The notes under the pieces were generated by a model. That model had not been told where the DNA came from. It searched no databases and saw nothing but the letters and a program-made list of their open reading frames with translations. From NCBI GenBank assembly GCA_029203125.1, contig CP119317.1:186001-250000 (forward strand): DNA of 64,000 nt. Direction: 5' to 3'. This document shows, piece by piece, positions 17,690 to 26,622 of the stretch. Numbering within the stretch: position 1 is the stretch's first letter; every line of letters starts with the position of its first letter. The stretch comes from Candidatus Cohnella colombiensis. GTDB taxonomy: Bacteria > Bacillota > Bacilli > Paenibacillales > Paenibacillaceae. Made by a program: the position numbers and the translations under genes.

Positions 17690-18394
17690 ATGGACGATGA
17701 ATTGCTGTCGTCGGAGGCGTTCACGGTGCGCTTGCGAAGAGTAGGGGAATTACACTACCATGACAAGCATCCTTTTCATACGCGCATGCATGAGGGCGAA
17801 CTAAGCCGAGAACAGCTTCAAGCATGGGTGGCAAATCGGTTTTATTATCAGCGGAATATCCCGGTCAAGGATGCGCTAATTCTATCGAAGATCCCCTCAA
17901 GAGAGGATCGCCGCATTTGGATACAACGAATTGTTGACCATGATGGGAGCACGGAGAATGAAGGCGGTATTGAGACATGGATTCGGCTAGGCGAAACTGT
18001 AGGATTGTCGCGTGAGGAAATGTGGGATGATCGCCATCTGCTTCCTGCAGTTCGTTTCGCTGTCGATGCGTATGTAAACTTTTGTCGTCATAAACCATGG
18101 GTAGAGGCGGTTGCTTCTTCGCTGACAGAGCTATTCGTGCCTATTTTGATGTCCCATCGGATTGCCGTATTCGAACGTGTTTATCCTTGGATTAAACAGG
18201 AGGGCTTGGAATACTTCCGCTCCAGGTTGGTTCAAGCACCAAGAGATGCGGAACATGGCCTGAGAGTTGTATTGCGCGAGTGTAGCAGTCGTAAGGAACA
18301 GGAGCAGGCGATCGCTGCGCTTACGTTTAAGTGTGATGTATTGTGGTCGATTCTTGATGCGCTCAGCTTGAAATATCCTGTGAAGGATCATTAG
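17690..18394 (+). CDS. pqqC: Pyrroloquinoline-quinone synthase PqqC
   Basis: PqqC performs the cofactor-less, eight-electron oxidation and ring closure that completes PQQ. The 234-residue all-helical protein has the family segments HPFHTRMHEGEL, WVANRFYYQRNIPVKDA and RIVDHDG, containing active-site His, Tyr and Arg residues. ATG 17690 with GGAGGT upstream is preferred to the in-frame TTG 17684. It starts two bases after pqqB ends and is followed by pqqD after two bases. Confidence 0.95.
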   Translation: MDDELLSSEAFTVRLRRVGELHYHDKHPFHTRMHEGELSREQLQAWVANRFYYQRNIPVKDALILSKIPSREDRRIWIQRIVDHDGSTENEGGIETWIRLGETVGLSREEMWDDRHLLPAVRFAVDAYVNFCRHKPWVEAVASSLTELFVPILMSHRIAVFERVYPWIKQEGLEYFRSRLVQAPRDAEHGLRVVLRECSSRKEQEQAIAALTFKCDVLWSILDALSLKYPVKDH

Positions 18395-18396
18395 CC

Positions 18397-18675
18397 ATGA
18401 TCGTGTGGGACTTGTCTGATAGACCGAAGCTAAAGAGTCCATCACGGATGAAATATGATCAAGCACGTCAAGCAGACATGCTGCTGTTACCGGAACGAGT
18501 CGTTACGTTGAATGAGACTGCGGGAGCCATTCTATGGCTTTGCGATGGGCAACGTACGATTGCTCAAATAATAGAAGAGCTAGAAACAAAGTACGAGACA
18601 ACGAATTTAGAAGAGGATGTTGTTGCGTTTCTAGTCGAAGCGGCAGACAAGGGGTGGGTGGAAGCATGGAAGTAA
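18397..18675 (+). CDS. pqqD: PqqA-binding peptide chaperone PqqD
   Basis: PqqD is the founding RiPP recognition element; it binds PqqA and presents it to PqqE. The 92-residue protein has the winged-helix RRE sequence, including LLLPERVVTLNETAGAILWL and VVAFLVEAADKGWVE. It overlaps pqqE by ten bases, so the two are translationally coupled. Confidence 0.95.
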   Translation: MIVWDLSDRPKLKSPSRMKYDQARQADMLLLPERVVTLNETAGAILWLCDGQRTIAQIIEELETKYETTNLEEDVVAFLVEAADKGWVEAWK

Positions 18676-19757
18676 CGATACCCTATGCGCTTACTGCGGA
18701 ACTTACCCATCGTTGTCCGCTTCATTGTCCTTACTGTTCGAATCCGATTGAACTTCAGAAGAGAGAGGACGAATTGACTTCGGAGCATTGGCTGAAAGTG
18801 TTAGGGGAAGCTAGTGATTTAGGTGTCGTTCAGGTTCATTTTACAGGGGGGGAGCCACTCTTACGACCAGATGTTGATCTGCTTATTCGTCGCGCTCGTG
18901 AATTGGGTCTATTCGTCAATTTAATTACAAGTGGTGTTGGGCTGACAGACCAGCGAGTGAAGCAGCTCGTAGAAGCGGGTGTGGATAGTATTCAGCTTAG
19001 TGTCCAGTCCTCTGAGGCAGAGCTTGCGAATACGATTGCAGGCTTTAAGGCTCATGAGCTGAAGCAACAAGCAGCAAAATCGATTCGTGCAGGAGGTGTT
19101 CCTCTACATATGAATGTGGTGCTGCACAGGCACAATATTCATCTGATTGAGGAAATCATAGCGTTGTGCCAGTCATGGGGAGCTAAGCGCTTAGAGCTTG
19201 CTAATACGCAATATTATGGATGGGCTTTATTAAATAGAGATCAGCTTATGCCTACAAAGGACCAGCTCTTGGCAGCAGAAGAAGTATACGATCGCGTGAA
19301 AAGTCGATTGGGTAATACCATCGAGCTCATTTGGGTTAAGCCTGATTACTATGAGGACTATCCGAAGCCATGTATGGGAGGGTGGGGGAAGCTATCATTG
19401 ACAGTCGCTCCGGATGGACGCGTGTTGCCATGTACGGTAGCGGGTAATATTAAGTCATTGCAGTTTGAAACGGTTAGGGAGCAGAGCTTGGCTTGGATTT
19501 GGTACGAATCTTCTAGCTTCAACGCCTATCGTGGATTTGATTGGATGGCAGAGCCCTGTAGAAGCTGTGACCGGAGATTCGAGGATTTCGGTGGATGTCG
19601 CTGTCAAGCGTATTTGCTTACCGGTGATGCCAGAACGACGGACCCAGTGTGTAAGTGGTCGCCGAATCACGATCGGATCGTAGAGGCCGTAACTGTCGCT
19701 GATAAGGGAATCTCACTAGTCCAAGCTTCGCCTGCCTTCAAGTATCGTGGGAGATAA
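18666..19757 (+). CDS. pqqE: PqqA peptide cyclase PqqE (radical SAM/SPASM)
   Basis: PqqE forms the Glu-Tyr carbon-carbon bond in PqqA. From ATG 18666 (behind AAGGGGTGG) the protein has 363 residues. The radical SAM cluster motif CxxxCxxC is C17-C21-C24 (RCPLHCPYC), followed by VHFTGGEPLLRPD. The C-terminal SPASM region has CMGGWGKLSLTVAPDG, CTVAG and CRSCDRRFEDFGGCRCQ, ligating auxiliary clusters. A longer in-frame reading from 18534 lies inside pqqD and is rejected. Confidence 0.96.
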   Translation: MEVTIPYALTAELTHRCPLHCPYCSNPIELQKREDELTSEHWLKVLGEASDLGVVQVHFTGGEPLLRPDVDLLIRRARELGLFVNLITSGVGLTDQRVKQLVEAGVDSIQLSVQSSEAELANTIAGFKAHELKQQAAKSIRAGGVPLHMNVVLHRHNIHLIEEIIALCQSWGAKRLELANTQYYGWALLNRDQLMPTKDQLLAAEEVYDRVKSRLGNTIELIWVKPDYYEDYPKPCMGGWGKLSLTVAPDGRVLPCTVAGNIKSLQFETVREQSLAWIWYESSSFNAYRGFDWMAEPCRSCDRRFEDFGGCRCQAYLLTGDARTTDPVCKWSPNHDRIVEAVTVADKGISLVQASPAFKYRGR

Positions 19758-19769
19758 AAAGTATCACAG

Positions 19770-19812
19770 AACGGTGGTTCAGGAATAGTCTCCTGTACCA
19801 CCGTTTTTTTAA
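19770..19812 (+). terminator. Terminator of the pqq operon
   Basis: AACGGTGGTTCAGGA pairs with TCCTGTACCACCGTT (one mismatch) and is followed by seven T residues, 12 bases after the pqqE stop. Confidence 0.92.
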
Positions 19813-19834
19813 AGTATACTTATATGCCAGCCGT

Positions 19835-20971
19835 TTATTTGAATTTCGGGAGCTCGTCTAGTGTAAGGACATAATCGTGATTGAACACCGTGTTGAGATA
19901 TTCAGCAGTGTTTTGCTCCATAATGTGCATCGTATGCCAGGTTAGAAACCAAGACCACTTTGCACCGTCCTTTATCATATCGTCGGGATTTGGGATTGGA
20001 CCATTTTCATGGTAGGCGATTGGCATTTCAGTTCCTACGATAGCTGCAACTTTATCATACTTACTCAGCTGCGTGCCCTCGCTATAATTGTCCGCACCGG
20101 CAATATCGACGTATTCATCGCCCGGATACCAACCGTCCTTAACTTCGCCACTATAGCCTAGAACCCAGATTAAGTTGTTTAATCCGTGGACGTTGGTATA
20201 GCGGTCATACATGAGCCGCCAAAGCTTCTTGAAGTTTTCACCGCCACCCTTACCCCACCAAAACCAAGCGCCATCAAATTCATGGAACGGTCTCCACAGA
20301 ACGGGAACGCCTGCTTCCTGTAGCACCTTTAATTCCTCTGCGACACGATCCATCTGAGCAATCATACCGTTATATAAATCGGAACCTTCGGTCAATGCTT
20401 CCTCCAAGTCGATCTTACCTTTGCTTGACTCATAGCCAACACCATCAGGAGGAGTACCCCAATGCCAGCAAATCGAAACGATGCCTCCGAGTTCCCACCA
20501 TGCGATTGCTCTTTGTGTGACCCCTGAAAAGTCTTCATTAATGTAGTCAAGACCTCTGATGGCAGGGAGTCTTCCGGTGTTGTCCTTAATATAATTAATT
20601 TCAAAGTCTGGTGTACCCTTCCACGTTGATTCTTGTTGCCCACTAATGATGTAATCACCGTAGATGTCACGAATGTAGTTGTACAAAATTTTTGCTTCCT
20701 TAGTCGCATTCGGATTTTTCAAATGGTTTGTGTCTGATAGTGTAATTTGCGGAGATACGATAGAAACCGGCTGTACTTGCACAGGATCATCGCTTACTAA
20801 CGGATCAGTAGAAGTAGTCGCGATCGGTGTCTCGCTTGCGGGTGAAGGCGATTCAGGATTTGTAGAAGAGTTGCTTGGAAGGGTGTCCTTTTCTTTGGTG
20901 CTGCACCCTACAATGCTAACCAATAGTACACATACAGCTAAACAAGTACAGCTTAGTGTCATTTTTTGCAT
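19835..20971 (-). CDS. GH26 beta-mannanase lipoprotein
   Basis: The 378-residue protein starts with a lipoprotein signal ending in VSIVGC (C23) and has a Ser/Thr/Pro-rich linker to about residue 85. A GH26 (beta/alpha)8 domain follows. The acid/base is E231 in LWRPFHEFDG and the likely nucleophile is E322 in AYHENG, with typical ISGQQEST and CWHWGTPP segments. GH26 enzymes cleave beta-1,4-mannan or related glucans. It would act at the outer membrane surface as a lipid-anchored enzyme. It ends against the pqq terminator and has no sugar transporter beside it. Confidence 0.92.
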   Translation of the reverse strand: MQKMTLSCTCLAVCVLLVSIVGCSTKEKDTLPSNSSTNPESPSPASETPIATTSTDPLVSDDPVQVQPVSIVSPQITLSDTNHLKNPNATKEAKILYNYIRDIYGDYIISGQQESTWKGTPDFEINYIKDNTGRLPAIRGLDYINEDFSGVTQRAIAWWELGGIVSICWHWGTPPDGVGYESSKGKIDLEEALTEGSDLYNGMIAQMDRVAEELKVLQEAGVPVLWRPFHEFDGAWFWWGKGGGENFKKLWRLMYDRYTNVHGLNNLIWVLGYSGEVKDGWYPGDEYVDIAGADNYSEGTQLSKYDKVAAIVGTEMPIAYHENGPIPNPDDMIKDGAKWSWFLTWHTMHIMEQNTAEYLNTVFNHDYVLTLDELPKFK

Positions 20972-21138
20972 TTGATTAAAACCCCCAGGAACGTTGTTGT
21001 GAACCCTATTGTACTTACTTCAATTAAGGTTCTCTACAAAGTTTCGCAACGGCTATTCAAACCACTGCCTTTAGGTATATAAAGGGGGGTCAATATGGAA
21101 TAAGCTCTGTTAAACACAGAGGTTTTCTTGCAAGTTTT

Positions 21139-21597
21139 TTATGACTTCAGGGACTTCCGAGCTCGCAACTTATGTTGCAGATGATGCAGTTGCTGCATCA
21201 ACTGCTCATATTCTTGAAGCTCTATTTTGCAGGATATAATCGTTGCGCCTACAACATGAGTAATCGCCTGTTTTTGTGTGATCGCCTTTGGTTGTAAGTG
21301 GATATATACCTTTCGTTCATCCTCAGTGGACCGTTCCTTGCGTAGCCAACCGCTGGCTTCCATGCGTGCGATCATCGGTGTTAACGTTCCTGTGCCTAGC
21401 TTTAAGGCTTGCCCCAGTTCTTTAAGCGTTACGCTGTCCTTCTCCCAAAGTGCTAAGAGTACAAGGTATTGCGGATAGGTTAAGCCAAAAGGGTGCAGCA
21501 CATTCGTATATAGCTTAGTGAATTCACTAGACGTTTCATAGATCGCAAAGCATAGTTGATTTTTAAGTGATAAGAAGTCCTTCATCATATCCTCCAT
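21139..21597 (-). CDS. MarR-family regulator, OhrR-like with one N-terminal Cys
   Basis: OhrR regulators sense organic peroxides through a reactive Cys near the N-terminus and repress peroxidase genes. This roughly 150-residue winged-helix protein has C16 in LKNQLCFAIY, the OhrR sensor position, and then LTYPQYLVLLALWE, LGTGTLTPMIARMEASGWL and the wing EDERKVYIHL. The frame opens at ATG 21597; ATG 21585 would give GGAGG a five-base spacer and may be the true start. It lies five bases after the thiol peroxidase gene in one operon. Confidence 0.88.
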   Translation of the reverse strand: MEDMMKDFLSLKNQLCFAIYETSSEFTKLYTNVLHPFGLTYPQYLVLLALWEKDSVTLKELGQALKLGTGTLTPMIARMEASGWLRKERSTEDERKVYIHLQPKAITQKQAITHVVGATIISCKIELQEYEQLMQQLHHLQHKLRARKSLKS

Positions 21598-21601
21598 TGG
21601 G

Positions 21602-22081
21602 CTAAGTCAGCAATTGTAATACATCCTTCGCCATCTTACTTGGGTCAGTAGTGGGTGGATAACGCTTCACGACGCGACCATTGCGGTCAACTAGGAATTT
21701 GGTAAAGTTCCACTTAATGTTTTTGAAAATAAAGCCTTTCTTCTGATCCTTCAGGAAAGTGAATAAAGGATCAGTATGCTCCCCATTCACATCAATCTTG
21801 GCAAACATCGGGAAGCTGACCCCATAGTTCAATTGGCAGAATGACGTTGTTTCATCGATATTGTCGAATTCCTGATTATTGAATTGATCGCAAGGGAAGC
21901 CAAGAATTTCTAAACCCTGCTCCTTATAAGCGTCATATAGATTCTGAAGCCCTTTGAATTGAGGGGTTAAGCCACATTTGCTTGCGGTATTCACTATAAT
22001 TAACGGCTTTCCCTTGAAATCCTGTAACGAAATCTGCTCTCCATTAGGCTTATTAACCGAAAAATCATATATCGTTTTCAC
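21602..22081 (-). CDS. Glutathione peroxidase-family thiol peroxidase (BsaA/GpxA type)
   Basis: In Bacillota these enzymes reduce peroxides with thioredoxin rather than glutathione. From GTG 22081 behind GGGGAGG the product has 159 residues. Peroxidatic C36 is in NTASKCGLTPQ, with conserved FPCDQFNNQE and IKWNFTKFLVD. A frame from 22102 would start inside the ribosome binding site region and is rejected. It is co-transcribed with the OhrR-like regulator, which probably controls it. Confidence 0.93.
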   Translation of the reverse strand: MKTIYDFSVNKPNGEQISLQDFKGKPLIIVNTASKCGLTPQFKGLQNLYDAYKEQGLEILGFPCDQFNNQEFDNIDETTSFCQLNYGVSFPMFAKIDVNGEHTDPLFTFLKDQKKGFIFKNIKWNFTKFLVDRNGRVVKRYPPTTDPSKMAKDVLQLLT

Positions 22082-22102
22082 ATTGTTTCCTCCCCAGCAC
22101 AT

Positions 22103-22137
22103 ATATATCGTACACGATTAAATCTTACACGATATAT
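22103..22137 (-). promoter_or_regulatory. Candidate OhrR-like operator upstream of the peroxidase
   Basis: ATATATCGT at 22103 and ACGATATAT at 22129 form an inverted repeat, with a nested ATCGT-AC-ACGAT element and a second CACGAT copy. AT-rich interleaved palindromes of this kind are typical MarR/OhrR targets. It sits just upstream of the peroxidase start codon. Confidence 0.5.
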
Positions 22138-22197
22138 AATACTGTAATTACTAGAGAAGTGCAATTAGAGGAACACTGCCTCATCTGAACCAGTGTG

Positions 22198-23355
22198 TTA
22201 ATGTTGTTCGCTTAGAGCTACGGCAGCTAGTGTATGAAGCACTGTGTTATCCATCGGCGGGTTATGCAAGCCTGCGCGAACATCTCGATAATAGCGTTCT
22301 AACGGCGAGTTCCTCGATAGACTAGTGCCTCCAACAATTCGCATGGCTAAATCAACTACTTTAAGGGCATTGTTCGTTGCAACATATTTCGCCAGTCCAA
22401 GCTCAGGCCTCTGGTTCGGCCGATTGTCCAATTCGCGATCCCAGCGGTCAGCAGCGGAATACAACAGGCAACGGGCCGTTCGCAGTTCGGCCTCCATTAA
22501 ACCAATCGTTTGCTGTACTGTTGGCAGCTCGGCAATCGTTCCTGAGAGATGATTGGGGCGGTACGATTGAGCGAATTGTACTGCGTAATCTCGTGCCGCG
22601 ATAGCGATACCGATGTAGCAAGCGGGAATATGCAACAACCAGCCACCACCGTCGTCTATACCTTGGCCATCGAGACGCGCATCCGAGGCTACGAATGCAT
22701 CATCCAAGACGACATCGTGACTACCAGTTGCACGCATTCCGATTGTATCCCACGTTTCGATGAGAGTGGTTCGGTACGATTTTCGAACTAGAAAATCGTT
22801 CACGCAGTTCTCCTCTGGAATATAGGCAGAAATAACGAAGCGATCGAGAATCGGTGATAGCGTGCTGAACGTTTTGCGTCCGGTAATGAGCCACCCTCCA
22901 TCGGTTCGAATTGCAGTTGTCGCAGGCTTACCTCCACGACTAGGACTTCCTGAACCCAGTTCACTGCCGAAAGTATTGATCATTGCACCATCATTAACAA
23001 TGTCATGGCATAGCGCAGCGAAAATGTTCTTCGGCCATTTATCGCTTGATCGCAGATGAAGCACCTGACCCAGATGCCAGCCGACAGCAAGTGCAGTCGA
23101 CCCGTCCCCATAGGCTAGCCTCTCCTGAAGCATCACCATCTCATATAACGATCGCTCATCCCCACCGAACTCGCGCGGCACTGTCATTTTCAAATAGCCC
23201 GCATTTCGCAGATCTTCGAAGTTATCGAACGGAAAGGAGCCTTCCCGATCATGTTTGGCTGCTCGCGTAGCGAAACGTCTAGCAAGTGCCTCAACCTTCA
23301 TCACGTTTGATTGTTCCGCATCATTGCGAATATATTGATCGATTAAGCGACTCAT
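22198..23355 (-). CDS. Acyl-CoA dehydrogenase-family flavoprotein
   Basis: The 385-residue protein has the family order: helical N-domain with YLKMTVPREFGGDERSLYEM, a middle beta-barrel (INTFGSELGSG, GGWLITGRKTFSTLSP, GMRATGSHDVVLDD) and a C-terminal four-helix bundle ending in YYRDVRAGLHNPP. It resembles B. subtilis YdbM and related monooxygenase-like members more than fatty-acid oxidation enzymes; I see no clear catalytic Glu. The substrate is unknown. ATG follows GAGGTGGG, and it is transcribed alone. Confidence 0.88.
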   Translation of the reverse strand: MSRLIDQYIRNDAEQSNVMKVEALARRFATRAAKHDREGSFPFDNFEDLRNAGYLKMTVPREFGGDERSLYEMVMLQERLAYGDGSTALAVGWHLGQVLHLRSSDKWPKNIFAALCHDIVNDGAMINTFGSELGSGSPSRGGKPATTAIRTDGGWLITGRKTFSTLSPILDRFVISAYIPEENCVNDFLVRKSYRTTLIETWDTIGMRATGSHDVVLDDAFVASDARLDGQGIDDGGGWLLHIPACYIGIAIAARDYAVQFAQSYRPNHLSGTIAELPTVQQTIGLMEAELRTARCLLYSAADRWDRELDNRPNQRPELGLAKYVATNNALKVVDLAMRIVGGTSLSRNSPLERYYRDVRAGLHNPPMDNTVLHTLAAVALSEQH

Positions 23356-23453
23356 ACTTTAGCCCACCTCATTAAAACAGATTGATGTCTCCATATTACC
23401 TATATTTTCGATTTAATAAAAGAAAACCAAAGTAACCTCAATAGTTTGCACCC

Positions 23454-23483
23454 TTGTTGCGATAACGAGATTAGCGATATAAT
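23454..23483 (+). promoter_or_regulatory. Probable sigma-A promoter of the GH43 gene
   Basis: TTGTTG at 23454 and TATAAT at 23478 are separated by 18 bases, 53 bases before the start codon. Confidence 0.45.
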
Positions 23484-23535
23484 TATGATGATTTTCTTTT
23501 ATTTACTAATTCGAATAATAAAGGAGAGCATCGGA

Positions 23536-24516
23536 ATGTCCCAGTCTGTTAAGCCGAATGAACCAATCGTCACGCACATTTATACCGCTGACCCCTCTGC
23601 ACACGTGTTCGAGGGCAAATTGTATATCTACCCTTCGCATGACATCGATCATGATGGGCCAACGAACGATAATGGTGATCAGTATGCGATGGAGGATTAC
23701 CATGTTCTATCTCTAGATGATTTGAACTCACCGTGTATAGACAATGGTGAAGCGCTCCATGTGAGGGATGTTCCGTGGGCATCGGAGCAGATGTGGGCAC
23801 CGGACGCAGCATATAAGAACGGCATCTATTATTTATTTTTCCCAGCGAGAGATCATGATGGCATCTTCCGAATTGGAGTTGCGACAAGCACTTCTCCCGC
23901 AGGTCCTTTCAAAGCCGAAGACAATTACATCCCAGGCAGCTATAGCATAGACCCTGCGGTGCTTGTCGATGAAGACAACAGAGCCTATATGTATTTCGGT
24001 GGTCTGTGGGGAGGTCAGTTGGAAAAATGGCAGACAGGAGCATACAAGCCTGAAGCGCCAGATCCAGCGGCTACAGATCGGGCATATGGACCAAGAGTTG
24101 CAGAACTCAATGAGGATATGCTGACATTCAAATCGGAACCGGCTGAAATCGTAATTGTCGACGAAGAAGGTAAACCATTGCTTGCGGGAGATGAGGAGCG
24201 GAGATACTTCGAAGGCCCGTGGGTGCACAAGTATAATGGAAAGTATTATCTCTCCTATTCTACGGGAACTACTCATAAGCTCGTATATGCAGTTGGTGAT
24301 AAGCCTGAAGGGCCTTATGTATTCAAAGGTACGATATTGACACCTGTGCTCGGTTGGACAACCCATCATTCGATTGTGGAATTCAAGGATAAGTGGTACC
24401 TGTTCTATCATGATTGCTCCCTATCGGGTGGGGTAGATCATAAGCGTAGCGTCAAATTCACAGAGCTTAAGTATAATGAGGATGGGACGATTCAGACGAT
24501 CGATCCGTATAAATAA
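23536..24516 (+). CDS. GH43 glycoside hydrolase (arabinofuranosidase/xylosidase type), cytoplasmic
   Basis: The 326-residue protein has no signal peptide and folds as a single five-bladed propeller. The three GH43 acids are visible: D19 in YTADPSAHVF (base), D139 in SIDPAVLVDED (pKa modulator) and E225 in YFEGPWVHKYNG (acid). ATG 23536 behind AAAGGAGAG is chosen over the longer frame from 23446. An intracellular GH43 would act on imported arabino- or xylo-oligosaccharides. The precise specificity cannot be read from sequence. Confidence 0.92.
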   Translation: MSQSVKPNEPIVTHIYTADPSAHVFEGKLYIYPSHDIDHDGPTNDNGDQYAMEDYHVLSLDDLNSPCIDNGEALHVRDVPWASEQMWAPDAAYKNGIYYLFFPARDHDGIFRIGVATSTSPAGPFKAEDNYIPGSYSIDPAVLVDEDNRAYMYFGGLWGGQLEKWQTGAYKPEAPDPAATDRAYGPRVAELNEDMLTFKSEPAEIVIVDEEGKPLLAGDEERRYFEGPWVHKYNGKYYLSYSTGTTHKLVYAVGDKPEGPYVFKGTILTPVLGWTTHHSIVEFKDKWYLFYHDCSLSGGVDHKRSVKFTELKYNEDGTIQTIDPYK

Positions 24517-24541
24517 AGCTTGAGTTTGTGGGCAAGTAGCG

Positions 24542-24582
24542 AGAGAGCTAATCGAGCAAGTGGATTAGCTCTCTTTTTTGTG
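24542..24582. terminator. Terminator between GH43 and cdaS
   Basis: GAGAGCTAATC and GATTAGCTCTC form an 11-bp stem around a nine-base loop, followed by six T residues. Confidence 0.9.
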
Positions 24583-24594
24583 TTGTGTAGCCAG

Positions 24595-25218
24595 TTAATG
24601 TAACGCTTGAACAGTAATGATCGGATGAAGCTTGCCTTCCAGCGCAAAAGAAACTCTACCGGTTTCCTCAGAAACAACGAGCACTAATGCATCACTTCGC
24701 TCGGACAAACCGATTGCAGCACGGTGCCGCGTGCCAAGCTTTTTGCCACTGATGATAGTCGTTGTCAGCGGAAGAACATTTGCAGCGGACACAATTTCGT
24801 TAGCTCGAATAAGTACAGCACCATCATGCAGGGGGTTGCCAGGATAGAAAATCGCTTCTAATAGAACTGGAGTTAGCGTCGCGCCTACAGGCATTCCCTT
24901 CTGAATATGAGGCTCAAGCGGGTCATTTCGTTCCACAACGATGAGGGCGCCATGTCTGCTATTGGAAAGGCGTTGTACACAGAGGGATAGATCTGCGAAT
25001 TTGTCAGTGAACGCAGACAAGTAGCAGTTGAGATAGAAAGACGCAGCGACAGCTTCTAATTGCATGAATTTATTTTTAATATCTTCAAGATTAGTTAAGA
25101 GGCATTCCTTATCGTTATTAAGTGCCAGCATACCATGATGCAGATCGCTCGTGATTTGTTCCATGCCTGATGCTAATTGCTCCTTCATAGGTGAGAAATC
25201 ACAATTTGGTGAATTCAC
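24595..25218 (-). CDS. cdaS: Diadenylate cyclase CdaS, sporulation type
   Basis: CdaS makes c-di-AMP in developing spores. The 207-residue length equals that of B. subtilis CdaS. Two N-terminal helices (about 8-70) form the autoinhibitory region, followed by the DAC domain with the catalytic DGA motif (132-134, LHDGAVLI) and RHR motif (164-166, GTRHRAA). There are no membrane helices, unlike CdaA. GTG 25218 follows GGAGGT with an eight-base spacer. It is transcribed alone. The ydaO riboswitch and KimA, which respond to the same nucleotide, lie 10 kb away. Confidence 0.93.
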   Translation of the reverse strand: MNSPNCDFSPMKEQLASGMEQITSDLHHGMLALNNDKECLLTNLEDIKNKFMQLEAVAASFYLNCYLSAFTDKFADLSLCVQRLSNSRHGALIVVERNDPLEPHIQKGMPVGATLTPVLLEAIFYPGNPLHDGAVLIRANEIVSAANVLPLTTTIISGKKLGTRHRAAIGLSERSDALVLVVSEETGRVSFALEGKLHPIITVQALH

Positions 25219-25427
25219 TGCTTGAAACCTCCATTTTCCTAGACATCCATAGACAGTTCGTATGGAGGATTCCCTTAATGTTGAATTTTATGCTCGACTT
25301 GATTTAACAAATCTATTCAATATAGATAATCTGGCGCAAACAGTCACGACCTATACTTTAGAAGGGTTGAAACCAACATAAATTCATAAAAACCCACAAC
25401 AAATCACAGGGGAGTGCGAAGAAAATC

Positions 25428-26537
25428 ATGAAACAATCGTTGAAGAAGAAGTTTGGAATCGGTCTTGTTCTTACATTAATGGTTCTCGTCGTTGCGGCTT
25501 GCGGTAACAAGGATAACAAAGATGCAGATGCTAGTCCGGCTGTAGCTGAACAAATTTCAGTAGCAGATCTTGAAGCGAAAGCGAAGGAAGAAGGCTCGGT
25601 CGTCAGCGTAGGGATGCCAGACACATGGGCGAACTGGAAAGGGACATGGGAAGATCTTCAATCCAAATTTGGTTTAGCACACAGCGATACAGATATGTCG
25701 AGTGCAGAGGAAATTGCGAAGTTTGATGCGGAGAAGGATAAGCCTTCTGCGGACATCGGCGACGTAGGGATTGCATTCGGTTCAGTTGCGATAGATAAAG
25801 GTGTAACGCAAGCTTATAAGACGACTTACTGGGACGAAATTCCGGATTGGGCAAAGGATGACGATGGTCACTGGATCGTAGGATACCAAGGTACAATCTC
25901 TTTCCTAACGAACACGGACCTCGTTAAAAATGCACCACAAAGCTGGGAAGATTTGAAGAACGGTGATTACAAAATCATCGTAGGTGACGTAACGAAAGCA
26001 GCGCAAGCACAGATGGCTGTTCTTGCTGCAGCGATGGCATTCGGTGGAGATGAGAAGAACATCGAGCCGGGAATCGCATTTTTCGAAGAGCTTGCAAAGA
26101 AAGGGCGTCTATCCAACGCTGAAGCAACTCTAGCCAATATCGAAAAAGGTGAAGTAGAAGTAACGTTGCAATGGGATTTCAACGCACTTAACACGAAGGA
26201 TGCGCTTGGCAAAGATAAATTCAATGTAGCTATTCCTAAAGAGGGTAGCGTTGTAAGTGGTTATGCGACGATCATTAACAAGTATGCACTGCACCCAAAT
26301 GCAGCGAAATTTGCAAGAGAGTACATCTTGAGCGATGAAGGTCAAATCAACTTGGCTAAAGGCTATGCTAGACCGATCCGCGATAGCGTTAAATTGCCAG
26401 AGGACGTTGCTGCGAAGCTGCTGCCACTGGAATCTTATACGAATGTTAAGCCGGTTAACGATTATAAGGCGTGGGAAGCAACAGCAAAGACGCTTCCGGA
26501 GCTGTGGCAAGAACGTGTTCTTGTTCATATGAGCTAA
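25428..26537 (+). CDS. ABC importer substrate-binding lipoprotein
   Basis: The 369-residue protein has a lipoprotein signal ending in VAACG (C25) followed by an Asp/Lys-rich spacer. It has a type II periplasmic-binding fold of the AfuA/PotD/iron(III) class (VSVGMPDTWANWKGTWEDL, VGYQGTISFLTNTDLVK, GDVTKAAQAQMAVLAAAMAFGG). Homologues bind ferric ions, polyamines, thiamine, phosphonates or sugar phosphates. The phosphodiesterase and PHP enzymes downstream suggest a phosphorylated organic substrate. A GC-rich imperfect hairpin (about 26560-26600) separates it from the permease gene and may raise expression of this first gene. Confidence 0.9.
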   Translation: MKQSLKKKFGIGLVLTLMVLVVAACGNKDNKDADASPAVAEQISVADLEAKAKEEGSVVSVGMPDTWANWKGTWEDLQSKFGLAHSDTDMSSAEEIAKFDAEKDKPSADIGDVGIAFGSVAIDKGVTQAYKTTYWDEIPDWAKDDDGHWIVGYQGTISFLTNTDLVKNAPQSWEDLKNGDYKIIVGDVTKAAQAQMAVLAAAMAFGGDEKNIEPGIAFFEELAKKGRLSNAEATLANIEKGEVEVTLQWDFNALNTKDALGKDKFNVAIPKEGSVVSGYATIINKYALHPNAAKFAREYILSDEGQINLAKGYARPIRDSVKLPEDVAAKLLPLESYTNVKPVNDYKAWEATAKTLPELWQERVLVHMS

Positions 26538-26622
26538 TTCAATAGGCAATAAGCTAAGAGTCGGGCGTCATCGTCTTCGTGCGAATGGCGCCTGCTTCTT
26601 ATTACAGAGGAGAGTGTAAGGC

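Noticed and set aside
18534..18665. N-terminal extension of PqqE
   Set aside because: It overlaps pqqD in another frame; ATG 18666 has a ribosome binding site and gives the normal PqqE length.
25219..25427. Sigma-G promoter upstream of cdaS
   Set aside because: TGAATA and CATAAAA occur upstream, but the spacer is about 21 bases, too long for a convincing sigma-G site.
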